A stretch of DNA of 5,216 bases from Clostridia bacterium (GCA_003979335.1 RYWC01000061.1:1-5216); one strand, 5' to 3'; shown: positions 1-5,216, numbered from the stretch's first letter. Notes: generated from the sequence alone by a model not told the origin. Numbers and translations are program-made.

Positions 1-1113
1 GATAAATACAACGTTATATTTTTAGGCTATCCTATCTGGCACGGAGACGCCCCACGTATAATTTCTACGTTTTTGGAAAGTTACGATTTTTCGGGAAAGA
101 CAATAGTTCCGTTCTGCACGTCGCACAGCAGCGGCATAGGCAGTAGCGACAGAAATCTGCACTCTCTTTCCCCTAATGCGGATTGGGTATCGGGCAGACG
201 CTTTTCATCGGGAACTTCACGAAATACCGTAGCCGAATGGATAGAAAGTCTTGATATTAAACTTGCGCCCGACGTAGCCGCATTCAATTTGGAAAGCGGC
301 GAAAACGGTCGTGCGCCAACCGTTACGCTGAACAGCGGTTATAAAATGCCCATTCTCGGAATAGGCACTTATTCTCTGCACGGCGAAACGTGCGTGAATG
401 CGGTGCGCTCTGCGCTTGAAAGCGGCGTTCGCTTGATAGACACGGCGTATATGTACGGCAACGAAAAAGAAGTCGGACAGGCGGTAAGACAAAGCGGCAT
501 ACCGAGAGAAGAAATTTTTGTTATAACGAAGATATATCCCGGCAGTCAATTTTCCAATCCCGAAAAGGCAATTCAAGACGCGCTCGACGCACTCAATATC
601 GAGTATATAGATATGATGCTTTTGCACCATCCCGGCGCGAACGACGTAAAGGCATATAAAGCAATCGAAAAGTTTGTGGAGCAAGGCAAGATACGCTCTA
701 TCGGACTGTCGAATTGGTACATAGAAGAAATCGACGATTTTATATCCAAAGTAAACATAATGCCCGCACTCATTCAAAACGAAATACACCCCTACTATCA
801 AGAGCAGGCGGTCGTGCCGTATATGCACAATCTCGGTATCGTTATGCAAGCGTGGTATCCGTTCGGCGGCAGAGGACATACGGGCGAAATATTCAATAAC
901 GCAACGATTGCAAGCATTGCAAAGGCGCACAACGTGAGCGCCGCGCAAGTAGTTTTGCGTTGGCACTTGCAGCGCGGCGTAGTTGCAATTCCCGGCTCCT
1001 CCAATCCCGACCATATCCGTGAAAATATATCCGTATTCCACTTTTCTCTTTCGGACGAAGAAATGAACGCGATTGCCGCGCTTGACAGAAATGAAAAACA
1101 CGATTGGTATTGA
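1..1113 (+). CDS. Flavodoxin-aldo/keto reductase fusion protein, 5' end outside the window
   Basis: The frame is open from base 1 to the TGA at 1111-1113, so the gene enters from the left; the TTG at 73 is internal. Codons 1 to about 85 are the C-terminal part of a flavodoxin-like FMN-binding domain, with the motifs FLGYPIWHGDAPRII, PFCTSHSSGIGSS and a final VAEWIESL helix. After a short linker, codons from about 105 to the end form a complete aldo/keto reductase barrel. The catalytic tetrad is visible: Asp (439-441) and Tyr (454-456) in DTAYMYGNE, Lys (529-531) in VITKIYP and His (625-627) in LLLHHP. IGLSNW and IQNEIHPYYQ are also family-typical. The protein should be a cytosolic NAD(P)H-dependent carbonyl reductase with a built-in flavin domain; the substrate is unknown. 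The usual cofactor motif IPKS(x4)R reads IPGSSNPDH, so the Lys and Arg that commonly contact the NADPH 2'-phosphate are Gly and His. It is the first visible gene of a three-gene run. The family calls are firm; the physiological role is not. Confidence 0.9.
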   Translation, partial: DKYNVIFLGYPIWHGDAPRIISTFLESYDFSGKTIVPFCTSHSSGIGSSDRNLHSLSPNADWVSGRRFSSGTSRNTVAEWIESLDIKLAPDVAAFNLESGENGRAPTVTLNSGYKMPILGIGTYSLHGETCVNAVRSALESGVRLIDTAYMYGNEKEVGQAVRQSGIPREEIFVITKIYPGSQFSNPEKAIQDALDALNIEYIDMMLLHHPGANDVKAYKAIEKFVEQGKIRSIGLSNWYIEEIDDFISKVNIMPALIQNEIHPYYQEQAVVPYMHNLGIVMQAWYPFGGRGHTGEIFNNATIASIAKAHNVSAAQVVLRWHLQRGVVAIPGSSNPDHIRENISVFHFSLSDEEMNAIAALDRNEKHDWY

Positions 1114-1116
1114 GGA
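1112..1116 (+). promoter_or_regulatory. Ribosome binding site overlapping the upstream stop codon
   Basis: GAGGA shares bases with the TGA stop of the reductase gene and lies six bases before the ATG at 1123. This supports that start and suggests translational coupling of the two genes. Confidence 0.6.
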
Positions 1117-1122
1117 AATCAT

Positions 1123-1341
1123 ATGACAGAAAGTGTCACGTCAATAGAACAGAATTTAATAGACGCAGGTTGCGATAAGGAATTTATAGAAAGATTTATG
1201 AATTTAACCGAAACGCAACGAACAACGGAAATGTTAAGAATGCTTGCTGATCACCGAAAAAATTTGCTCGATAGCATTCATTCCGATGAACACAAGATAT
1301 ATTGTCTTGATTATCTTGTAACAAAAATACAGAATAATTAA
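1123..1341 (+). CDS. Small conserved-looking hypothetical protein (72 aa)
   Basis: I do not recognise a named family. The protein is 72 residues, acidic at its N-terminus (TESVTSIEQNLIDAGCD), with no signal peptide or membrane segment. It appears almost wholly helical: a first helix around residues 7-28, a second around 32-48 (RTTEMLRMLADHRKNLL) and a third from about 54 to the end (HKIYCLDYLVTKIQ). It has two cysteines, Cys18 and Cys61, too far apart to form a metal-binding motif. A good ribosome binding site, a 9-base gap after the reductase and an 11-base gap before the decarboxylase-cupin gene indicate that it is a real gene co-transcribed with redox enzymes. A helical cytosolic partner or regulator of those enzymes is possible but unproven. 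From memory, short proteins with a similar 'HRK.LLD.IH...K.I.CLDYL' ending occur in Clostridia, also uncharacterised. Confidence 0.8.
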   Translation: MTESVTSIEQNLIDAGCDKEFIERFMNLTETQRTTEMLRMLADHRKNLLDSIHSDEHKIYCLDYLVTKIQNN

Positions 1342-1342
1342 C

Positions 1343-1347
1343 GGAGG
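1343..1347 (+). promoter_or_regulatory. Ribosome binding site of the decarboxylase-cupin gene
   Basis: GGAGG stands five bases before the ATG at 1353 and directly follows the TAA at 1339-1341. It is a consensus site that fixes the start of the downstream gene. Confidence 0.75.
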
Positions 1348-1352
1348 AATTT

Positions 1353-2084
1353 ATGAAAATAAAACAAACGGCAGGGCGCGACGCTCTAGGAGAATTCGCG
1401 CCCAAATTTGCAAAACTTAACGACGACGTGTTATTCGGAGAAGTATGGTCGAGCGACGCTCTCTCACTCAAAACTCGCTCTATGCTAACGATAACTACGT
1501 TAGTTGCGAAAGGTCTTGTGGATAGTTCATTTCAGTATCACTTGCAAACGGCAAAGACTAACGGCGTAACCAAATCTGAAATAGCAGAATTGCTTACCCA
1601 CGTTGCATTTTATACAGGCTGGCCAAACGCGTGGGCAGCCTTTCGTATGGCGAAAGAAATTTATTCAGACGACGGGACTTACGGCGGCATATTCGGCTTG
1701 GGCGAACCGAATACAGCGTATGCAAAATATTTTATCGGTAATTCATACTTAAAGCCTCTCACGAACCACAAAGAAACGGTGTTTATGGCGAACGTAACTT
1801 TTGAGCCGAAATGCCGTAACAATTGGCATATTCACAAAGCCGAGCAAGGCGGCGGACAAATCCTTTTATGTACCGACGGACAAGGTTGGTATCAGGAATG
1901 GGGAAAGCCCGCGCGTAAACTCGTCGCCGGCGATGTCGTATATGTCCCAGCAGGTATAAAGCATTGGCACGGAGCGGCGAAAGACAGGTGGTTTTCGCAT
2001 ATCGCCGTCGAGTGTCCGGGCGTGAATGCTTCCACAGAATGGTTAGCACCCGTAACCGACGAACAGTATTTGGCTTTAAAATAA
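1353..2084 (+). CDS. Carboxymuconolactone decarboxylase-like/cupin two-domain protein
   Basis: The 243-residue product has two domains. Residues about 15-105 match the carboxymuconolactone decarboxylase/AhpD-like helical fold (LSLKTRSMLTITTLVAKG, then HLQTAKTNGVTKSEIAELL, then HVAFYTGWPNAWAAF). This domain contains no cysteine, so it lacks the CxxC pair of AhpD peroxidases and resembles the decarboxylase branch. Residues about 130-243 form a cupin barrel. Motif 1 gives His159 and His161 (WHIH) with Gln169 in GGGQILL as a likely further ligand; motif 2 is GDVVYVPAGIKHWHG with His204, so a metal site looks intact. The protein is cytosolic, with no signal peptide. Such fusions are common in bacteria, often beside oxidoreductases, but their substrate is generally unassigned; enzymes that truly act on carboxymuconolactone belong to aromatic catabolism, of which there is no trace here. 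It is the last gene of the operon, followed by a terminator hairpin. Domain calls are strong; the reaction is unknown. Confidence 0.92.
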   Translation: MKIKQTAGRDALGEFAPKFAKLNDDVLFGEVWSSDALSLKTRSMLTITTLVAKGLVDSSFQYHLQTAKTNGVTKSEIAELLTHVAFYTGWPNAWAAFRMAKEIYSDDGTYGGIFGLGEPNTAYAKYFIGNSYLKPLTNHKETVFMANVTFEPKCRNNWHIHKAEQGGGQILLCTDGQGWYQEWGKPARKLVAGDVVYVPAGIKHWHGAAKDRWFSHIAVECPGVNASTEWLAPVTDEQYLALK

Positions 2085-2104
2085 AAAAGCAAGCAGTACA
2101 GTAA

Positions 2105-2133
2105 AAAAGCGCAGGATTTAATCTTGCGCTTTT
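2105..2133. terminator. Bidirectional intrinsic terminator between the convergent redox operon and tetR
   Basis: AAAAGCGCA at 2105-2113 pairs with TGCGCTTTT at 2125-2133. Four further inner pairs, one of them G-T, close on a TTA loop, giving a 13-bp stem. On the plus strand the stem ends in TTTT followed by GTT; on the minus strand the complement of the A-run at 2103-2108 gives a T-tract. It can therefore end both the plus-strand operon and the minus-strand tetR transcript. Confidence 0.8.
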
Positions 2134-2150
2134 GTTATCTCAGTTTTTGA

Positions 2151-2669
2151 TTATTCAAAATAAATTGCATTTACAATCGTTTCGGCAAGAGAATTTATAT
2201 CTTCCTTGCAGTTGTTATCAAGCCAAGCCATAGATACGTTAAAAAGCATTCCCGAATATAAATAAGGTTGATAAAAATTCGTATCGTTAAATTCACTCTC
2301 GAATTTTGTCTTAAAGCTTTTATTCAGATAATCCAGATATATATACTCCAAACGAGCCTTACGCAACAGTAGTAAAGGCTCTTTATTTTGCTTGAACATT
2401 GTAAGAACGGTAGTAACGACTTTAATATAATCGTTTTTGCATCTCGGATAAAAACGTTGAGTGAATATAAACTCCTTCGTGTGATGCTCAAAATAGTAAA
2501 TAATAATATCTTCTTTGCGCTTGAAGTAGCGGTAAAACGTTGCTCTGCCTACCCCCGCTTTTTCGGCAATATCCGTTACGCTTATTTTTTCGTACCCGTA
2601 AGCCGCCATTAACTTAAAAAGAGCTTGTACTATATAGTATCTTGTGTATTCTTCGGGCGCTATTTCCAC
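2151..2669 (-). CDS. TetR-family transcriptional regulator
   Basis: From the chosen start the product is 172 residues, a normal length for a short TetR repressor. The N-terminal DNA-binding domain spans about residues 8-57, with ALFKLMAAYGYEKISVTDIA leading into the recognition helix (EKAGVGRATFYRYF) and the typical KRKEDII ending. The rest is an all-helical ligand/dimer domain; its ending (YSGMLFNVSMAWLDNN, then SLAETIVNAIY) resembles the C-terminal domain of DhaS-like TetR regulators. I chose GTG at 2669-2667 because AGGAGA lies upstream and the family homology begins there. An in-frame GTG at 2708 would add 13 residues (LPLLRQKRRF-type) but has no ribosome binding site. The gene is divergent from the membrane-protein operon at 2854, and a palindrome in the shared promoter region is its probable operator. 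It is therefore likely an autoregulated, ligand-responsive repressor of that operon. The inducer cannot be read from sequence. Confidence 0.92.
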   Translation of the reverse strand: MEIAPEEYTRYYIVQALFKLMAAYGYEKISVTDIAEKAGVGRATFYRYFKRKEDIIIYYFEHHTKEFIFTQRFYPRCKNDYIKVVTTVLTMFKQNKEPLLLLRKARLEYIYLDYLNKSFKTKFESEFNDTNFYQPYLYSGMLFNVSMAWLDNNCKEDINSLAETIVNAIYFE

Positions 2670-2678
2670 AATACAAAA

Positions 2679-2684
2679 TCTCCT
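2679..2684 (-). promoter_or_regulatory. Ribosome binding site deciding the tetR start
   Basis: On the minus strand AGGAGA precedes the GTG at 2669 with the AGGAG core about ten bases away, a slightly long but usable spacing. The alternative GTG at 2708 has nothing comparable upstream. Confidence 0.55.
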
Positions 2685-2700
2685 TTTCTGTCTCAAAAGC

Positions 2701-2729
2701 GGTAACACATCCGGGCAAAGTGTCTTACC
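2701..2729. repeat. Imperfect inverted repeat in the tetR leader
   Basis: GGTAACACA (2701-2709) and TGTCTTACC (2721-2729) are inverted repeats matching at eight of nine positions around an 11-base centre. Both arms resemble the half-sites of the palindrome at 2778-2795. It could be a second TetR binding site, with half-sites facing outward, or a hairpin in the tetR leader RNA. Confidence 0.45.
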
Positions 2730-2743
2730 GTCTTTTCAAGCGA

Positions 2744-2772
2744 TTGATTTATTCCGTCGCATTTAATATGAT
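2744..2772 (+). promoter_or_regulatory. Sigma-A-type promoter for the membrane-protein operon
   Basis: TTGATT (2744-2749) and TATGAT (2767-2772) are separated by exactly 17 bases, each close to the vegetative consensus. The expected transcription start is near 2779-2780, giving a leader of about 75 bases to the ATG at 2854. The start point lies at the edge of the palindrome at 2778-2795, so repressor binding there would block initiation. Confidence 0.65.
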
Positions 2773-2796
2773 ACACTTGTCTTACGGATAAGTCAA
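2768..2796 (-). promoter_or_regulatory. Sigma-A-type promoter for tetR, overlapping the divergent promoter
   Basis: On the minus strand TTGACT (2796-2791) and TATCAT (2773-2768) are 17 bases apart. The predicted start is near 2761, about 90 bases before the GTG at 2669. Its -10 box shares five bases with the -10 box of the plus-strand promoter, so the two are mutually exclusive in geometry. The palindrome at 2778-2795 covers its spacer and most of its -35 box. Confidence 0.65.
2778..2795. promoter_or_regulatory. Probable TetR operator palindrome
   Basis: TGTCTTACG abuts GATAAGTCA, an 18-bp inverted repeat with six of the outer seven positions paired around a CGGA centre. It sits at the start point of the plus-strand promoter and between the -35 and -10 of the minus-strand promoter. 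TGTCTTAC recurs at 2721-2728. Position, size and symmetry fit a TetR dimer site; assignment to the adjacent regulator is inference. Confidence 0.55.
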
Positions 2797-2841
2797 CCGA
2801 AACGCGCATCGGGGCTGAAACGTAAAACTAAATCAAAAAAC

Positions 2842-2846
2842 GGAGG
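2842..2846 (+). promoter_or_regulatory. Ribosome binding site of the 178-residue membrane protein
   Basis: GGAGG lies seven bases before the ATG at 2854, an ideal spacing that fixes that start. Confidence 0.75.
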
Positions 2847-2853
2847 CATTAAA

Positions 2854-3390
2854 ATGCAGGAAAAAGATTTTGTATCCTATGAATACAGGACGAAGACGGT
2901 TAAGTCAAAAGACCAGACGAAAGCTATGGATATGTACGAGGCGTTTGGTTGGGAAATAACTTCAACAACCCCCACTATTACGGACGCGGTTACGCTATCG
3001 CTTAAACGCGACAGGAAGCAAAAACATAAACAGCAACTTACCAAACTCGAAAGACAGGCGGAAGACGTGTTTGAAACAATCAACGGCTTGCACCGCGCCA
3101 AAACAGCGGGAGCAACAATATTCGCATTTATTTTCGGTTGTATCTACGCGCTTATACTCGGCGGCGGAATGTGCTTGTGTATGCTTACGGAGAACAATAT
3201 CCCGGCTTTTGTAGGCGGAATCGTTCTCGGCATTGTCGGTATAACGCTTTGCGGAGTAAATTATCTTATCTATAAGAAACTCGCCGAAAAGAAAACCAAA
3301 ACATTATTGCCTATCATTGACGATAACGAAGAAAAACTTGCGAACATTCTTGAAAAAGGCAACGACCTTTTAAAAACCGATTTAATCTGA
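2854..3390 (+). CDS. Hypothetical membrane protein with two transmembrane helices (178 aa)
   Basis: I do not recognise a named family. Residues 1-55 are a soluble segment (FVSYEYRTKTV, MYEAFGWEITSTTPT, VTLSLKRDRK) that looks like a small alpha/beta unit, probably cytosolic. Residues about 52-82 are highly charged and probably a helical or coiled-coil stalk (KHKQQLTKLERQAEDVFETI). Two hydrophobic helices follow at about 84-111 and 117-140, joined by a short turn (LTENNIPA), then a charged helical tail from 141 (KKLAEKKTKT, DDNEEKLANIL). Both termini should face the cytoplasm, since basic residues flank the helix pair on both sides. There is no signal peptide or enzyme motif. The start is fixed by a good ribosome binding site. 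It is the first gene downstream of the TetR-controlled promoter and is followed by a second membrane protein and an ABC ATPase fragment, so an accessory role in a repressed transport or envelope-stress operon is possible but unproven. Confidence 0.85.
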   Translation: MQEKDFVSYEYRTKTVKSKDQTKAMDMYEAFGWEITSTTPTITDAVTLSLKRDRKQKHKQQLTKLERQAEDVFETINGLHRAKTAGATIFAFIFGCIYALILGGGMCLCMLTENNIPAFVGGIVLGIVGITLCGVNYLIYKKLAEKKTKTLLPIIDDNEEKLANILEKGNDLLKTDLI

Positions 3391-3446
3391 AATACTCAAG
3401 CGGTAAAAGCAAGCAAAGACTAAAAGTTAAAAATGCGACAACTATT

Positions 3447-4157
3447 ATGAAAAATAAGGAAAGAGAAGAAAACAAATTTATTAAGCGAATGAAAAGCGAT
3501 TACATTTTTCGTACGTTTGTGTTTTCGACTCTTTCCTTTTTAGTTACCGTCGCGTTTACAGCTTATAACCTGTTCCTCGCCTTAGCATATAAATCATCTT
3601 TCAACCTCGGCGTTTCAGTTTACTACGCTTTGCTGCTCAGTATCAGGTCATACGTTATATTTTCCGAAATTAAATTCAATAAAGCGGAATCAGATGAAGC
3701 GCAAAAAGAAAACAAAAGAAAAAAACTGTTTTTCGTACAAAGTATATTGCTGTTTGTAATCGACGTTGCGCTGATAGCGCCTATAACCATGATGGTAATG
3801 CAACAAAAAGAAGTTAATTATTCCGAAATACCGGCTATCGCGATAGCCGCTTATACGGTATGCAAAATTGTTACGGCGACAATGAATTTTATAAAAACGC
3901 GAAAATTAAATCATCTAAGCATAAAGATATTGCGGAATATAAATTTTGTAGATTCGCTTGTTTCCGTTTTATCCTTACAGTATACACTTATTATGACGTT
4001 CGGTAGGAGTTCAATCGGCGATATGCGTACATTATGCGCGGTAAGTTCGTTCGCTATTTGGGCGCTTATTATCGTAATATCCGTACTTACTTTAATTAGT
4101 GCCATAAAAATAAAGAAATCACAAAAGGCTAAAAATGTTAGCGATAGAAATAAATAA
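3447..4157 (+). CDS. Hypothetical six-helix integral membrane protein (236 aa)
   Basis: No family is recognised. After a basic, charged N-terminus (KNKEREENKFIKRMK) there are six hydrophobic segments at about residues 22-48, 52-76, 94-116, 127-150, 165-187 and 195-220, then a basic tail (KIKKSQKAKN). The lysine-rich loop at about 77-93 and the basic ends suggest that both termini and the even loops are cytosolic. No Walker, peptidase or transporter signature is visible. It lies 56 bases after the previous gene with no terminator between them, so it probably belongs to the same TetR-controlled operon. The ATG at 3447 has no clear ribosome binding site, so the start is less certain than for its neighbours. 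Its end overlaps the start of the ABC ATPase remnant by 23 bases. It could be a permease-like partner of that ATPase, but six helices and gene order are the only support. Confidence 0.82.
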   Translation: MKNKEREENKFIKRMKSDYIFRTFVFSTLSFLVTVAFTAYNLFLALAYKSSFNLGVSVYYALLLSIRSYVIFSEIKFNKAESDEAQKENKRKKLFFVQSILLFVIDVALIAPITMMVMQQKEVNYSEIPAIAIAAYTVCKIVTATMNFIKTRKLNHLSIKILRNINFVDSLVSVLSLQYTLIMTFGRSSIGDMRTLCAVSSFAIWALIIVISVLTLISAIKIKKSQKAKNVSDRNK

Positions 4158-4314
4158 TCTTAATAAATATTTTCGCGGACTGTATGCCGTCAAGGGACTT
4201 AACTTACACGTCCCCGTAGGTAGCATATACCGCTTTATCGGCGAAAACGGCAGCGGTAAATCCACGACCGAAAAACTAATTTGCGGACATCTCGTTCCCG
4301 ATGACATAGAATAA
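4135..4314 (+). pseudogene. ABC-transporter ATPase, truncated just after Walker A
   Basis: The ATG at 4135 has AAAGG six bases upstream and overlaps the preceding gene by 23 bases, which implies translational coupling. The 59 codons encode a normal ABC ATPase N-terminus: IEINNLNKYF, the A-loop region, AVKGLNLHVPVGSIY, and Walker A as IGENGSGKSTT (GxxGxGKST), then KLICGHLVPD. A TAA at 4312-4314 ends it there. Complete ATPases of this class have roughly 230-310 residues, so the Q-loop, signature motif, Walker B and switch histidine are all missing, and none is encoded before the rRNA genes. An ATPase cannot work without these parts. The original gene was probably the ATP-binding subunit of a drug- or lantibiotic-type exporter, judging by the N-terminal sequence alone. 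The intact upstream half and absent remainder point to a deletion or rearrangement rather than slow decay. Confidence 0.8.
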
Positions 4315-4497
4315 GTTATCGAAACAACTGCTGAAACGAGCTGGAACGAAGATTTGGACGCTTTGGAACAATGCGTAAACGAATACAAGCAAGCAAAAGC
4401 CGAAATGCAACGACTTGGCTTAACCGACTATGACGAGTATTTAGATTATTTCGAATTTACGCAGAAAAAAGCCGCAAGAAAAAGCGCGTTTCGTTAA
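4315..4497 (+). pseudogene. C-terminal remnant of an unrelated protein, in frame after the ATPase stop
   Basis: The frame of the broken ATPase continues past its TAA for 60 codons to a second TAA at 4495-4497. The encoded sequence is strongly protein-like: charged and helical (WNEDLDALEQCVNEYKQAK, AEMQRLGLTDYDEYLDYF) with a basic ending (QKKAARKSAFR). It bears no resemblance to the rest of an ABC ATPase. It has no plausible start codon with a ribosome binding site, so it is probably the tail of another gene whose 5' part is gone. The junction may lie a few codons before the stop (around DDIE). A single C-to-T change of CAA to TAA at 4312 would explain why the two parts share a frame, but that is a guess. 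I do not recognise the parent protein. The last codons overlap the rRNA-operon terminator. Confidence 0.6.
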
Positions 4498-4511
4498 GAA
4501 AACGCGCTTTT
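4480..4511. terminator. rRNA-operon terminator, also usable from the plus strand
   Basis: AAAAGCGCGTTT (4480-4491) and AAACGCGCTTTT (4500-4511) form a perfect 12-bp stem with an 8-base loop. On the minus strand the hairpin lies just after the 3' end of 5S rRNA and runs into TTTTTC, the expected position for ending the rRNA operon. On the plus strand it ends in TTTT and could stop the truncated membrane-protein operon. The TAA at 4495-4497 lies inside the loop. Confidence 0.85.
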
Positions 4512-4520
4512 AGAAATGAA

Positions 4521-4636
4521 ATCCGGCAACTACCTTATCTTGCGGGGTTAAAACCCAACTACATCGGGCGTAAACGAGCTTAACTTCTGTGTTCGGTATG
4601 GGAACAGGTGGATCCTCGTTGCTATCGTCACCGGAA
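4521..4636 (-). rRNA. rrf: 5S ribosomal RNA
   Basis: The minus strand carries the diagnostic 5S core: CCTGTTCCCATACCGAACAC then GAAGTTAAG, followed by GTAGTTGGG and CCCCGCAAGA. The ends pair as helix I (TCCGGT near 4635 with GCCGGA near 4522). The length of about 116 bases is normal. Exact ends are uncertain by a few bases. It is the last gene of an rRNA operon, downstream of 23S and directly before the terminator. Confidence 0.95.
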
Positions 4637-4882
4637 TGGTTATATAACAGCTTTCGCTGATAATATATTATTTTTTGCGGCTTACTGCACTAAACCGCAC
4701 GTTCTCTGCACGCATAACCGCGCTTTAAACAGCACTCAAACTCCGCTTTTCTGCGAGAGAATGAAGCTTAACAACTACATAGAAGAAGTAAGGGAGAAAG
4801 AAGAAAAGGACATAAAGTTGCTCGTTAAAAATGTAGCTAATCTTTGTATGATTCGTAAATTTCTGTTCTTTATCTCTTTTAT
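4637..4882 (-). other. 23S-5S internal transcribed spacer
   Basis: About 245 bases separate the two rRNAs. I see no tRNA: there is no CCA-ended cloverleaf or GTTCGA-type T-loop on either strand. A purine-rich stretch (about 4787-4810) and a pyrimidine-rich stretch (about 4861-4880) on the plus strand could pair partly and help form the processing stem at the 23S 3' end, but I could not show a clean helix. Confidence 0.6.

Positions 4883-5216
<334 letters not shown>

Noticed and set aside
73..1113. A complete gene starting at TTG 73
   Set aside because: The frame continues upstream to base 1 with clear flavodoxin sequence, and there is no ribosome binding site before 73.
217..1122. Long minus-strand open frame of about 300 codons
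   Set aside because: It lies antisense to the reductase, whose catalytic motifs are unmistakable. Its translation has no recognisable domain and a composition typical of a shadow frame.
1353..1680. AhpD-type alkylhydroperoxidase activity for the first domain of the fusion protein
   Set aside because: The domain has no cysteine, so the catalytic CxxC is absent.
2670..2708. N-terminal extension of the TetR protein from GTG 2708
   Set aside because: There is no ribosome binding site before 2708, the added residues do not belong to the family, and the better-supported GTG is at 2669.
4119..4388. Minus-strand open frame of 89 codons
   Set aside because: It is antisense to the ABC ATPase remnant, whose plus-strand frame encodes a canonical Walker A motif.
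4637..4882. tRNA gene in the rRNA spacer
   Set aside because: No cloverleaf, T-loop or CCA end could be found on either strand.

Overview
The window looks like part of a chromosome from an uncultured Clostridia-like member of the Bacillota. Purine-rich AGGAGG-type ribosome binding sites precede most genes, GC content is moderate, and the protein families present (a flavodoxin/aldo-keto reductase fusion, a carboxymuconolactone decarboxylase/cupin fusion, short TetR regulators) are common in gut Clostridia. The taxonomic placement is inference only; the 23S fragment at the right edge would settle it.

Left block, 1-2133, plus strand. Three tightly spaced genes read as one redox operon. The first is the C-terminal part of a protein whose start lies outside the window: the end of a flavodoxin domain joined to a complete aldo/keto reductase. 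The second is a 72-residue protein of unknown function. The third is a fusion of a carboxymuconolactone-decarboxylase-like domain and a cupin. The block ends at a strong hairpin (2105-2133) that can also terminate the opposing tetR transcript.

Middle block, 2151-4497. A TetR-family repressor on the minus strand is divergent from a plus-strand run of three genes: a 178-residue protein with two membrane helices, a six-helix membrane protein, and the start of an ABC-transporter ATPase. The intergenic region holds two overlapping divergent promoters. A palindrome, TGTCTTACG/GATAAGTCA, lies in the spacer and -35 of one promoter and at +1 of the other, as expected for an autoregulating TetR repressor that also controls the membrane-protein operon. 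The ATPase is broken: it stops about 59 residues in, just after Walker A. The same frame then continues for 60 codons of unrelated sequence that looks like the C-terminal tail of another protein. The transporter operon therefore seems to have lost its distal part through a deletion or rearrangement.

Right block, 4480-5216, minus strand. This is the 3' end of an rRNA operon, converging on the decayed operon. In transcription order it contains the 3' end of 23S rRNA (running off the window), a spacer of about 245 bases with no visible tRNA, 5S rRNA, and a perfect 12-bp hairpin terminator. The last codons and the stop codon of the chimeric remnant lie inside that terminator.

I found no CRISPR array, transposase, phage gene or convincing novel system. 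The most informative parts are the compact divergent promoter/operator and the broken ATPase chimera beside the rRNA operon.
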